Assembly: GCA_001898405.1 (NCBI GenBank)
Contig: MKTW01000011.1
Span: 316,801-380,800 of the forward strand
From: Sphingobacteriales bacterium 44-61
GTDB taxonomy: Bacteria > Bacteroidota > Bacteroidia > Chitinophagales > Chitinophagaceae
Length of the DNA stretch: 64,000 nt
Direction: 5' to 3'
The notes below the pieces were generated by a model. It ran no database searches. It was not told the origin of the DNA and was given only the letters and a program-made list of their open reading frames with translations. Shown piece after piece: positions 8,966-17,055 of this stretch. The number at the start of each line of letters is the position of its first letter. Positions within the stretch are counted from its first letter, which is position 1. The position numbers and the translations under genes were made by a program.

Positions 8966-10648
8966 CTATGTCGCAATTGGATTAACTGCTATGGGTGCTG
9001 GGTCGAGTGGCGCTGAAGCGGACATAGTGACCGGGACAGGGGGAGGTGGCGTAATGGCTGCGACAATGTTACCAAGTTTCGCTAAAAGATCCGCTTTCAA
9101 TGGCTTTTCGTCAAGCACCATTTTGCGTACAATTTGCTCGTAATTACTTGCTGAAATCTCAAATGCAGCAACAATGCCGGTAATTACAGGCGTTTCGCGG
9201 AACGGGTAGCGGGCTAACAATTCATCTATATTATTGGCAGCGATTAAGCCATCGAAATGGGCTATTTCTGCGCTCAGGATTATTCCCGTGTTTTCTGTCA
9301 CCGATACAACATGTCCTTGCTGAATTTGCACCCAGGTTGGACGCAGGCGTGATATTTTTTCCCCGATTCTTTTCTCGCAAACTCTTGCGCACAGTCGTTC
9401 GCTATGAGCTCGGATGTTTGTTATAATGTTTGCTTGTGAAGCATTAAATAGGGTATTAGCATCCTTGCCGATTACCGCAGCATAATATTCGGCGGCTGCC
9501 TGGACAGTACCCGGGTTGTAATAGAGGTATTCTACTGAGTAGGCGGGGACGGCATAAACGCCCCTGGCTTCAAGTCCTGCTATTTGTGCAGGAGTGCGAT
9601 CATCGGCGTCAATAATACCAAATGCTTCTACCCAATTCATACTAGGATTGCCGCGTACGCCTTCCACAGCTCGTTCAACTTTTAGACAACTTTCCTTGCA
9701 TTCAACGCTTATGCTTGGAAATAAAAGTTGGTATAGATTTTTATCCCTGCTGGTTGACCCGCCCTCAACAAAAACTACTTTTCTCCGCGCCCCTAAAATT
9801 TGCGTTTTAATATCATCAGGGATTGTACTGCTTCCAACAACATCATCAAAAGTCCAGTGGAATGTATCCTGGATTTTATTTACCTCCCGCAATAGTATAA
9901 CGCTGGCAGTAGGATTTGACGCAGGGAGATGTAGATCATGGGTAGCGATTAGGAAAGCGCAGTCACGTCGGCATTCCAGTAACGAATTTATCAATGGGAC
10001 GATGATCGCTTGGTGCAAATGTCGTTCGGGTTCGTCGAATATGAATAATGTATTTCTTTTTGCCGTCAAAACTTCGGCACAGAGCATAAAAGCATTTTTT
10101 TCTCCATCTGACATCTCGGTTATGCTATATAAAGGGCTACAGTCGCGTGATGCAAAGAAAGCTCCCGAGTCATCAACACTAATAACGATATTTAAATTTG
10201 CGCTCTTAAATATTTGGTTGATGATTTGGAAGGGACTAGGCTTTTGCTTTAATTCTTCGGCTTTAGTTATATTGCCTGACCTGAACGCCTCGGCCAATTC
10301 CCGGTCATTGGCATTTTGCATTTGAGCCAATTTTATTAAAGAAATTTTTCTTCTTAGGTTGTATTGAGTTGCTTGGGTACGGCCAGCTTGAGAAATTTCA
10401 TGTTGTATTTGATCTTCAGAACGTTTAAGGTCGCTAGCGGACATTACCGCGGAGTTTTCACTTAGCCAAACCGGTCGTTGAGCAAGTATAATAAATGCAT
10501 TTTGCCGGTGTTGGAGAAACATGTTGTGTACTAGGGCGGACTTCCCGGTGCCGTTGGCCCCGACAATGAATAATAATTGTCCAGTATCAACGGTTATTGC
10601 GGAGCGGTTTGTTGGTGTTGTTGGGATTTGAAAGGTAAAACTTGCCAT
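8966..10648 (-). CDS. AAA ATPase fused to a DUF4435/TOPRIM nuclease domain (PARIS-like)
   Basis: The N-terminal ABC/AAA_15-type ATPase shows Walker A GANGTGKS (30-37), a signature-like MSDGEKN (179-185), Walker B LFIFDEPERHLH (201-212) and the switch His in ATHDLH (237). A helical insertion lies at about 60-135. From residue 290 a TOPRIM domain of DUF4435 type follows: FVEGG (Glu295), IIDADD (Asp347 and Asp349) and YSVEYLYY. This architecture equals a fusion of AriA (ATPase) and AriB (DUF4435) of the PARIS anti-phage system, which senses phage anti-restriction proteins and cuts tRNA; other ATPase-TOPRIM nucleases (OLD class) are alternatives. The last 40 residues are Pro/Ala-rich. It is followed by an unknown gene on the same strand. 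Confidence 0.82.
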   Translation of the reverse strand: MASFTFQIPTTPTNRSAITVDTGQLLFIVGANGTGKSALVHNMFLQHRQNAFIILAQRPVWLSENSAVMSASDLKRSEDQIQHEISQAGRTQATQYNLRRKISLIKLAQMQNANDRELAEAFRSGNITKAEELKQKPSPFQIINQIFKSANLNIVISVDDSGAFFASRDCSPLYSITEMSDGEKNAFMLCAEVLTAKRNTLFIFDEPERHLHQAIIVPLINSLLECRRDCAFLIATHDLHLPASNPTASVILLREVNKIQDTFHWTFDDVVGSSTIPDDIKTQILGARRKVVFVEGGSTSRDKNLYQLLFPSISVECKESCLKVERAVEGVRGNPSMNWVEAFGIIDADDRTPAQIAGLEARGVYAVPAYSVEYLYYNPGTVQAAAEYYAAVIGKDANTLFNASQANIITNIRAHSERLCARVCEKRIGEKISRLRPTWVQIQQGHVVSVTENTGIILSAEIAHFDGLIAANNIDELLARYPFRETPVITGIVAAFEISASNYEQIVRKMVLDEKPLKADLLAKLGNIVAAITPPPPVPVTMSASAPLDPAPIAVNPIAT

Positions 10649-10750
10649 AAGACGGTTTAGGTTTTGGTGGATCGCGAGAAATTTTCGTAATTATTATTTG
10701 AGCTGTTACAATAATACGCAAATTTAGTTACAAGGATATGGGAGGTGGCT
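10649..10750. other. Divergent intergenic region between the ATPase operon and plus-strand genes
   Basis: This A/T-rich stretch separates the ATPase start from the plus-strand small ORF. It should hold the promoter of the minus-strand pair. I see no clear TAnnTTTG box or operator palindrome. Confidence 0.3.
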
Positions 10751-10915
10751 ATGTTTTCATTTTTCTTGTCTGCATTTTTAAGGAAGAACAATACCCTAGA
10801 AAATGATTACACAAACGCCTTAGTTTATTTGTATCGCCTAGTATATAAAACGGGTGATATTTACCCTGGGCATGGTATTTGTTTGCATGAGCTAGCGCCT
10901 GGAATATTTGGTTAA
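10751..10915 (+). CDS. Possible small protein with a strong ribosome-binding site
   Basis: A 54-codon ORF begins MFSFFLSAF and ends GIFG-stop. GGAGG sits 6 bp before the ATG, which is unusual in this A/T-leader organism and is the main support. The N-terminus is hydrophobic and the rest mixed. I do not recognise it. It could be a small exported or membrane peptide, or a chance ORF. Confidence 0.3.
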   Translation: MFSFFLSAFLRKNNTLENDYTNALVYLYRLVYKTGDIYPGHGICLHELAPGIFG

Positions 10916-10964
10916 GCGGGAAGGAAAAATTATTTATTTTTATAGACGTTTAAACTTTATTCTT

Positions 10965-11543
10965 ATGCCTAGTAAATTGTTAATCTCCCTGTTGTTTTAT
11001 TCCAGCTTAGCAATGGCAGGTTTTGGGCAAGACACATCCGCGCCAACAATAAAAGTTCCTTTTGATTCCATTGCTGTTACTAATGTTAAAGCGGTTGGCA
11101 ACATACAAACGGGATCAGTGGAAATTAGCATGGATATTCGAAACGATTACCATGCATTAGTTGACCTGCATTGGAGCGTGGGTGGTTATGATGGCCTAGG
11201 CATGACCGACGACAAAGGAAAGTTCTATAAGATATATACAAGTACCAAGGCAATAGGCGCTGCTGGCATAAATAAAGGTTATCTTCAAATAAAAGGCGTA
11301 CAGTTTGGCAGCAAGAAAATGGATTGGCTGACTTATGTAAAGGATACGGTAAGTGCGGGCAATACTAAGAAGTTAAAAGTTACCATACCTAAAATGCAAA
11401 AGGATGTTGCCATAATCAGGGAGTTTCATGCCCGGTGTATTTTATCTGTAAGCCAAATGTGGGTGGGCGATAAGCAATTCACAATTAACAATATCAAAAT
11501 TGAATGGTCGCCACGACCTAAGCCCGCCGCGGGTAACCACTAG
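10965..11543 (+). CDS. Secreted protein of unknown function
   Basis: The chosen ATG gives MPSKLLISLLFYSSLAMAG followed by FGQ, a clear signal peptide; the open frame also extends upstream to a TTG at 10908. The mature part of about 170 residues is beta-rich (SVEISMDIRNDYHAL, FYKIYTSTKAIGAAG, KKLKVTIPK) and looks like one Ig-like or beta-sandwich domain. No catalytic motif or sorting domain is seen. Expected in the periplasm. Neighbours give no clear hint. Confidence 0.7.
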   Translation: MPSKLLISLLFYSSLAMAGFGQDTSAPTIKVPFDSIAVTNVKAVGNIQTGSVEISMDIRNDYHALVDLHWSVGGYDGLGMTDDKGKFYKIYTSTKAIGAAGINKGYLQIKGVQFGSKKMDWLTYVKDTVSAGNTKKLKVTIPKMQKDVAIIREFHARCILSVSQMWVGDKQFTINNIKIEWSPRPKPAAGNH

Positions 11544-11720
11544 GTGCCTATACCGCCGGGTGTTTGAACCTGTGGTTTGAAATCACCTGGCGTTTGCGAA
11601 CTGTTTAGCGCATAGATTGAATAGGTGGACCCCCGTTTATTTTTGAGTGAACCCGCTGGTAAATTGTTCGCTCTCGTTATTGCAAAATATTTTACCAAGC
11701 AACAAACTGTAAATAATACC

Positions 11721-12308
11721 ATGATGCACTTTATTACTCCAAAGCACCATTGGAATTACTTCCTTGCCATTGAAGAGGATCTTAAGCGAATGTCACGTTA
11801 TATCGAATTTTGCGAGGATAACCTTGGGACGTATTCAATCGAGTTGGCACATATTTTATTATCGGCTTCGTCGGAAATTGACGTAGTCTTAAAACAGCTG
11901 TGCAAGCTATTGGCCCCGGGAGGAGACTATGATAATATTGATGATTATAGGCAGACGGTCCGTAAATACGCTCCCAACTTTAGTGAAGAGAAAGTTCAAA
12001 TTCCCCGGTTAGGCCTTTCATATTGTCCCTGGGAAAATTGGAAAGATGACAGGAACCCCGGCTGGTGGAAAAGCTATAACAAGGTAAAGCACGAGCGTAA
12101 CCTTCATTATGCAAAGGCTAATTTGCAGAATACGATAAATGCTGTAAGTGCGCTCCTAATTGCAGTGGTGTACTATTATAAATACGCCTTTGCTGCAGAG
12201 CGTGGCCGGGATGTGAGTTTTCGTGATACAACCCGGCAGTTGGAGTCGTCACTGGATACATTTATGTTCTTGCAGGCTGATTATTATTATCAGCGATTGA
12301 TTATGTAA
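11721..12308 (+). CDS. Unknown helical protein, possibly HEPN-like
   Basis: I start at the ATG pair MMHFITPKHHW; the frame extends further upstream to 11625 without a better start. The protein of about 195 aa is largely helical, with HILLSASSEIDVVLKQLCK early and WWKSYNKVKHERNLHYAKA followed by a long hydrophobic helix (VSALLIAVVYYYK). The pattern of a Ser/Glu helix followed by KVKHxR is often found in HEPN-fold and related four-helix proteins in defence regions, but the R-x4-6-H catalytic motif is not evident. The function is unknown. Confidence 0.55.
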   Translation: MMHFITPKHHWNYFLAIEEDLKRMSRYIEFCEDNLGTYSIELAHILLSASSEIDVVLKQLCKLLAPGGDYDNIDDYRQTVRKYAPNFSEEKVQIPRLGLSYCPWENWKDDRNPGWWKSYNKVKHERNLHYAKANLQNTINAVSALLIAVVYYYKYAFAAERGRDVSFRDTTRQLESSLDTFMFLQADYYYQRLIM

Positions 12309-12335
12309 TGCTGGCGAATACTTGAATAGCTGGCG

Positions 12336-12482
12336 AGAAGTTGAAATTGGCGCGGTAAGTGCATTCATTAAATCGAACGTAAATTTTTCTTTTGCTTGTT
12401 GTTCTTTAGTATTGTTGACAGGCAGGGTAGGTGGCAATTCAAGCAAGTTTTGTTGAATAACCCGTACTGGGGGTGTTTTCGT
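12336..12482 (-). pseudogene. Broken copy of the small element gene at 16453-16947
   Basis: On the minus strand this segment encodes LLELPPTLPV, then KEKFTFDLMNALTAP, clearly homologous to FELPPAHYTN and KDNFAFDIMDALTAP of the intact gene. The base at the start codon has changed so that it reads ACG (12480-12482), and similarity ends after about 50 codons. It is therefore a truncated, start-less remnant. Confidence 0.75.
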
Positions 12483-12588
12483 GAATTAATTTTTTAACTG
12501 GGAAAAGTTTGTGTAAGCAGCAGGGGATGGTTTACCCAAAGGTGCCTTTGCGCGGTTGTATAAATCGATAACTGCAAGGGACGGGAAG

Positions 12589-12734
12589 TTATAATTCCCG
12601 TGAACTTGATTCTTTTATGCGTTGCCTTGATTTTCTCTCGCAGGTAAAGAAGAGATCAGCATATTACTGTTCGTAACATGCCTGGCAAAGTGTGAAATAG
12701 TCTTCAACAATAGGGGTGTAATGACCGCAGCCGC
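12589..12734 (-). pseudogene. Remnant of the zinc-ribbon C-terminus of the element peptidase
   Basis: The minus strand reads CSGCGHYTPIVEDYFTLCQ, then ACYEQ-stop-YADLFFT, matching the C-terminal zinc ribbon and tail of the peptidase at 17056-18057 with an in-frame TAA after EQ. The spacer between this and the preceding remnant also aligns with 16950-17055. So the two element genes were copied together before decay. Confidence 0.75.
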
Positions 12735-12862
12735 TGAATACATCGAAGCCAGGGATATTTTCAACACGCTGGATTTTAGGCGGTCAATACTTAGGCTCCC
12801 CGGCGACTAAGTTTATAAATTGTCAAAATCTTATGGCAAACATAAGCCTTGTAATACCCGGC
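12735..12862 (+). pseudogene. Inverted peptidase fragment
   Basis: Read on the plus strand this gives EYIEARDIFNTLDFRRSIL, then GD-stop, then LSKSYGKHKP. It matches a stretch of the peptidase at 17056-18057 that lies just before its zinc ribbon, but in the opposite orientation to the adjoining remnant at 12589-12734. The copy therefore suffered an internal inversion with a breakpoint near 12735, and it carries an in-frame TAA. Confidence 0.75.
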
Positions 12863-12895
12863 GTTTTTAGTTCAAAATAGGCTAATTGTTCTTTC

Positions 12896-13537
12896 TTGTC
12901 AAACTTTCGTCAACCCGGGTTTACCACCAATTGGCGGAAGTTTTTTTGTTTTGATTTTGTAAATTTGGGAGTTGAAAGCCATTTTGTTCGTACACTTCTA
13001 AAATTAAAAACAATTAACTCAGAACAAAATTCCTTCAAGATTAAAGAAGCGACTGCTGCTGATGTTAAAGCATTGGCTGCACTGCATGTGACAACTTTCA
13101 ATGAAACCCATGGGGGGCTTAATGCACCAACTTATGAAACACGTGAGTGGCAATGGCAAAAGGCTTTTCAAGACAAAGATGACAGTTGGTTTTGTCTTGT
13201 AGTTGAAAAGAAAGACGAAGGTTTAATTGGATTTGCCAAAGGGCAACCTTATAATCATGCTGACCATGCAGAATTTTTGGGAGAGCTAAATAAAATATAT
13301 CTTCTTCGCAAGTATCATAAATTAGGTTTAGGTAGGCAATTAGTTTGTAAAGTCGCCAATGAATTTATAAAGCGTGGAATAAATTCAATGCTGCTATTTG
13401 GTGACGCAAATAATCCATCAAATAAATTTTATGAACAAATGAGTGCAGAAAAATTATTTGCAAAGAACGGAGCATTTCACGGTGGGTATGGTTGGACAGA
13501 TTTAAAGAAACTTGCAGCTAATTGTAAAAATGTTTGA
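12896..13537 (+). CDS. GNAT-family N-acetyltransferase
   Basis: The GNAT fold is clear from residue about 45: FKIKEATAADVKALAALH (first strand and helix), then IYLLRKYHKLGLGRQLV with the acetyl-CoA pyrophosphate-binding R-x-x-G-x-G loop, then NNPSNKFYEQMSAEKLF with the usual C-terminal Tyr. There is no ATG before the domain; the frame begins with TTG at 12896, and the first about 40 residues are unlike the family. Either a rare start is used, or the true 5' end was replaced when this gene came to lie next to the rearranged pseudogene. The substrate is unknown. Confidence 0.8.
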   Translation: MSNFRQPGFTTNWRKFFCFDFVNLGVESHFVRTLLKLKTINSEQNSFKIKEATAADVKALAALHVTTFNETHGGLNAPTYETREWQWQKAFQDKDDSWFCLVVEKKDEGLIGFAKGQPYNHADHAEFLGELNKIYLLRKYHKLGLGRQLVCKVANEFIKRGINSMLLFGDANNPSNKFYEQMSAEKLFAKNGAFHGGYGWTDLKKLAANCKNV

Positions 13538-13715
13538 CCGTTGCAGTGAGCTCTGTTATCATCCGACCATTGTTCCGTTTCCAGGCTTAGCTTATCCATC
13601 AATTTGTCTTATGTGCTTTTATATGAATTTACAAAGAGCAATTTTTTTACACCAAATGCTGTAAGCCGGCGTCACTTTTGAATAGTTCTACCATTAACAT
13701 TTTCAGCCCATATAA

Positions 13716-14690
13716 TTATCCCTGGTCATATTTCTTCCGGTATTCCAAAGGCGAGATACCCGTTAACTTTGTAAATACTTCCCGGAAAACCTTCATCTCT
13801 GAATAGCCAATAGCATACATCACCTCTTTGACCGTTTTGCCGTTTGTTTCAAATTCGCTTTTTGCCACTTCGATCCTTACTCTTTGTATGTATTCGAAAG
13901 GAGTGTTGCCTGTGGCTTTGATAAAGCGCCTGTCGAAATTTCTTCTGCTCAATGATATCATTCCTGCGAGGTCATCCACAGATATTTTTTTATGGTAGTT
14001 CTTTTCAATGAACAACTGCGCATTTCTTATAATTTCATCAGGATGTTTTTTTTGGCCCCTGAAAATGGCAAAGGGAGATTGAGCGCTGCGATCAAAATCG
14101 ATTTGGAAGACCTTTGAACAATAAATAGCTGTTTGCCTGTCGTAATATTTCTCTACCAGGTATAACACCAGGTTCAGAAAAGAAAATGCGCCGCCATTGG
14201 TGTAAATGCCTTGCTCGTCTGTCAGGATCTTATCGGTTACCAAATGAATACGTGGAAACATATCTTTGAAAATATCTTCGACCATCCAGTGTGTAGAGCA
14301 CTTCTTACTATCCAGCAACCCGGTAGATGCTAACAAAAAAGCGCCGGAGCAGATACTGGCGATCTCAGCTCCTTTTTTATGTTGTAGTTTCATCCACTCA
14401 CCCAATAATTTATTTCGATCCAGTAGTAAGGCATAATCGCCAAAAGACAATGACGGAATGATGATGAGATGAGTTTTTTTAATGGAGGTAGCTTTAACTT
14501 CGGGATGAACAGAAAACAATCCATCATATAGGTTTACTTTTCTTGATAGACCAGCCAACTGTATTTTAAAGACCTCTTTACGGCCGAGCTGTTTAAAATG
14601 GCTATTGGCCATAGAAAACACTTTATACGGTCCAACGACACTGCTTAGATTGTTCTGGCCATTGGGAACGAGTATGGTCAAATGTTTCAT
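13716..14690 (-). CDS. GlxA-type transcriptional regulator (DJ-1/PfpI domain plus AraC HTH)
   Basis: Residues 1-190 form a class I glutamine amidotransferase-like (DJ-1/PfpI) domain with the nucleophile-elbow ASICSGAFLLASTGLLD. Residues about 220-320 are an AraC double HTH (ISVDDLAGMISLSRRNFDRRF, then VKEVMYAIGYSEMKVFREVF). The length of 324 aa is normal for the family. It is divergent from the methyltransferase-like gene at 14790 with a 99-bp shared upstream region, so it probably controls that gene and itself (inference). Confidence 0.9.
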   Translation of the reverse strand: MKHLTILVPNGQNNLSSVVGPYKVFSMANSHFKQLGRKEVFKIQLAGLSRKVNLYDGLFSVHPEVKATSIKKTHLIIIPSLSFGDYALLLDRNKLLGEWMKLQHKKGAEIASICSGAFLLASTGLLDSKKCSTHWMVEDIFKDMFPRIHLVTDKILTDEQGIYTNGGAFSFLNLVLYLVEKYYDRQTAIYCSKVFQIDFDRSAQSPFAIFRGQKKHPDEIIRNAQLFIEKNYHKKISVDDLAGMISLSRRNFDRRFIKATGNTPFEYIQRVRIEVAKSEFETNGKTVKEVMYAIGYSEMKVFREVFTKLTGISPLEYRKKYDQG

Positions 14691-14789
14691 AATGGTATAT
14701 TGTTGTCTAAAAAAACCTTTGTTTTGTCCATTTTAGTTCTTTAAGGTACAAATATAGACACTAAATTTGCAGAGTAAAAATGATAATAG

Positions 14790-15275
14790 ATGAAGAACTT
14801 CCAGGTAACATTTAAGGACACGGTGTTTGTCCTGGTCCAACTGGTACTTTTGGTATTGTTTTTTACTTTACCTGGATGGCGGCATTTTTATGTGCGTTAT
14901 ACAGTTATGGTCGTTGGGTGGATAGTAGCCATAAGTGGCGTGCTGATCATTACCTGGGCAAGCATCAACCTGGGCAGGTCTATTTCTCCTTTTCCAACTC
15001 CTTTGGAAAAAGCGACACTTGTGACAAACGGTGTTTTCAGGTATATCCGGCATCCTATTTATACGGGGTTCATTATTTTTTTAGCGGGCATTGCAGTTGC
15101 TACCGGGAGTTTAACCAGGATCGGAATTACTTTATTCTCGGCCTTGTTTTTTTCTGTTAAAGCTTCTTATGAAGAGAAGAAGTTGTTGAAGAAATATCCC
15201 GGCTACTCGCACTATAAGGAACGAGCTGGAAGATTTATCCCGAAATTAAAAAGCTTATTTAGTGATAATGACTGA
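14790..15275 (+). CDS. Isoprenylcysteine carboxyl methyltransferase-like membrane protein
   Basis: This 161-residue protein has four hydrophobic segments. The ICMT/PEMT family signature is visible: GVFRYIRHPIYTGFI, then a hydrophobic helix and EEKKLLKKYPGYSHYKERAGRF. Bacterial members are integral membrane SAM-dependent methyltransferases, mostly of unknown substrate. It is divergent from the GlxA-type regulator. The start ATG is 5 bp after an A/T-rich leader. Confidence 0.85.
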   Translation: MKNFQVTFKDTVFVLVQLVLLVLFFTLPGWRHFYVRYTVMVVGWIVAISGVLIITWASINLGRSISPFPTPLEKATLVTNGVFRYIRHPIYTGFIIFLAGIAVATGSLTRIGITLFSALFFSVKASYEEKKLLKKYPGYSHYKERAGRFIPKLKSLFSDND

Positions 15276-15325
15276 TCCTCCTCAGGAACAAAGTTTATAT
15301 TTAAAAAAGCGATTAAATTTAGTAT

Positions 15326-15673
15326 ATGGACTTAAAAATTCTTTCTGTTGTATGGGGGGTTAAACACTTAGATACTGCGATTGCTTTTTGGTGTGAAGCG
15401 TTAAACTATGAGTTGAAACGGGAACCCGATGTAGATTTTGCAATATTAGTACCCAAAAATGGGCAAGGGCTTCAATTGTCGTTAAAATTAACGGCTTCAA
15501 ATAAGCCAAAAAGACATCATATAGACCTAATAACTGGAAACCAAAAAGCGGAAGTAGAGCGATTGATTAAGTTGGGCGCAACAAAAATTGAGAATTGGGA
15601 ATACGAACAGGGTGCGGATTATATCGTTTTACTTGACCCGGACGGAAATTCTTTTTGCGTGGTTCAAGCCTGA
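15326..15673 (+). CDS. VOC/glyoxalase-fold protein
   Basis: A single vicinal-oxygen-chelate domain: KILSVVWGVKHLDTAIAFWCEAL (first beta-alpha unit), HHIDLITGNQKAEVERLIKLGA, and the closing DYIVLLDPDGNSFCVVQ. Metal-ligand candidates are His (HLD), His (HHID) and the DPDGN strand. The length of 115 aa suits a dimeric bleomycin-resistance/glyoxalase-like protein. It follows the methyltransferase by 50 bp and may share its transcript. The substrate is unknown. Confidence 0.85.
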   Translation: MDLKILSVVWGVKHLDTAIAFWCEALNYELKREPDVDFAILVPKNGQGLQLSLKLTASNKPKRHHIDLITGNQKAEVERLIKLGATKIENWEYEQGADYIVLLDPDGNSFCVVQA

Positions 15674-15916
15674 TTTTATGCCCGAAGACTAATGAAAGAA
15701 ATGGCAAAAATTGCCAGGGATTAGACTATATAAGAAGGCTTTAAGCAAATTGCTTTTGATGCTAACGGTAATGCGTCAAGCATAGATTTTAATAAAATAA
15801 ATTGGCTTGGTCGAAGCCGCGCCACAAAGCGGATGCTATCATTTAAAAATATATTTCGAAGCTTTAAAAAGTAGCAAAGGATAATTGGAAAATATTACCT
15901 GGTAAATACCATGCAG
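15674..15916. other. Intergenic stretch with a possible gene remnant
   Basis: About 45 stop-free plus-strand codons from 15742 (FKQIAFDANGNASSIDF, ending FRSFKK-stop) follow an in-frame TAA and lack a start. They may be the tail of a decayed gene. Nothing else is seen. Confidence 0.2.
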
Positions 15917-16135
15917 ATGGAAGAAATACTTGTTTTTAAGACAAATGTGGTGCAAGGAACAGACCTGGCGGCATTGAGCGAACTATTAAATATTAACCGT
16001 GGTGTCAAAAGCTGGAATTTCGATTTCCAAGATAGTGATAATATATTTCGCGTGGTATCCAATGGTATAACAAGCGATGAAGTCAGTACAATACTTGCAT
16101 TTTGTAATATTCAAGCCAAGGAGCTGCTGGACTGA
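15917..16135 (+). CDS. Small HMA-like ferredoxin-fold protein without metal motif
   Basis: The protein of 72 residues (start at the second ATG, MEEILVFKTNV) has the beta-alpha-beta-beta-alpha-beta pattern of heavy-metal-associated domains (VKSWNFDFQDSDNIFRVV, SDEVSTILAFCNIQAKEL) but no CxxC. Such metal-free relatives are common in Bacteroidota; the role is unknown. Confidence 0.6.
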   Translation: MEEILVFKTNVVQGTDLAALSELLNINRGVKSWNFDFQDSDNIFRVVSNGITSDEVSTILAFCNIQAKELLD

Positions 16136-16166
16136 CTAGAAGAAATAGACCCATAAGAATGATATT

Positions 16167-16331
16167 ATGGCACTATACGGAAAAAATCAAAAGTATTCCC
16201 CTGGAAACAACCATTATATTGCAGGAGCTGCTATTGCCAGCATTGGTTATGCTTTATTAAAATATTATAGAAAGACACATTCAAGTCATCTAAATATGGC
16301 GTTGCTCTACCTGGATAGCGATATGGTATGA
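16167..16331 (+). CDS. Possible small membrane protein
   Basis: A 54-codon ORF starts MALYGKNQKYSPG and contains a hydrophobic stretch (YIAGAAIASIGYALLKYY) followed by basic residues. It lies 31 bp after the HMA-like gene on the same strand. Only composition and position support it. Confidence 0.35.
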   Translation: MALYGKNQKYSPGNNHYIAGAAIASIGYALLKYYRKTHSSHLNMALLYLDSDMV

Positions 16332-16452
16332 AATCTACCTGTTTCTAAATAGCTTCCACTTTGTCAAAGTTCTTTATTATTTTGAACAGGATTTTTGACG
16401 TTATTGCATCTCGTGGAATGTGCCGGGCTGCTAGAGGTGAGGTGATGCTAAC

Positions 16453-16947
16453 TTACTTTTTGCCAGCGATTTTATGCTTGACTAACTCTCTTCTCTTGGA
16501 ATAAATATGCCGCTGCAGGCCGGTGAGTTTCGATTGCAGCCATTCATTTAATTGTTTAGGAGCTTTTGTTTCCTTCCAATGATCTTCGTTAAACCAGTCT
16601 TCCAGCACTTTGCAACTAATGTGGGTATATATATCCACCCAGTCGGTATTCATTGGTGCTTCCAGGGAGCGGGTGTAGATATATAACACGCATTCTTCGT
16701 AAGAGGCTTTTTCTTCTTTCATTAACAGCATTTTCAACCGGGCCAGCGGGACAATACCCAGTAGCCTTTTAGGCAGGGTATCGGCCCATTGCTGGCTGGA
16801 TGTTAAAACGGGTGCCGTAAGTGCATCCATGATATCGAAGGCGAAGTTGTCTTTTTCTTTGCGTTGGCCCTTAGCCTTGTTCGTGTAGTGAGCAGGCGGT
16901 AATTCAAACAGGTTTTGTTGAACGGCCTGAACGGGAGGCGTTTTCAT
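16453..16947 (-). CDS. Element protein of unknown function (end of first element operon)
   Basis: I start at ATG 16947 (MKTPPVQAV); the frame continues upstream to 17004. The protein of 164 aa carries FAFDIMDALTAPV, then LPKRLLGIVPLARLKMLL, an acidic middle and a basic C-terminus (IYSKRRELVKHKIAGKK). No known domain. It is the last gene of the minus-strand operon beginning at 19491. A degraded copy lies at 12336-12482, which shows that this gene belongs to a module duplicated within the element. Confidence 0.7.
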   Translation of the reverse strand: MKTPPVQAVQQNLFELPPAHYTNKAKGQRKEKDNFAFDIMDALTAPVLTSSQQWADTLPKRLLGIVPLARLKMLLMKEEKASYEECVLYIYTRSLEAPMNTDWVDIYTHISCKVLEDWFNEDHWKETKAPKQLNEWLQSKLTGLQRHIYSKRRELVKHKIAGKK

Positions 16948-17055
16948 GATTTGATTTTTAAAGTGAGAAAATTTTTTGTAACACGCCAGGGCTGGCTTGC
17001 CCAAGGAGTTCGTTGCGGGGTTTGCGTAAATGGCTAATTATGGGGATCGGGGGCG

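Noticed and set aside
9594-10325. Plus-strand ORF of 243 codons opposite the ATPase-TOPRIM gene
   Set aside because: It is a shadow of the real gene, with low-complexity Ser/Arg-rich translation and no domain; the minus-strand frame has clear motifs.
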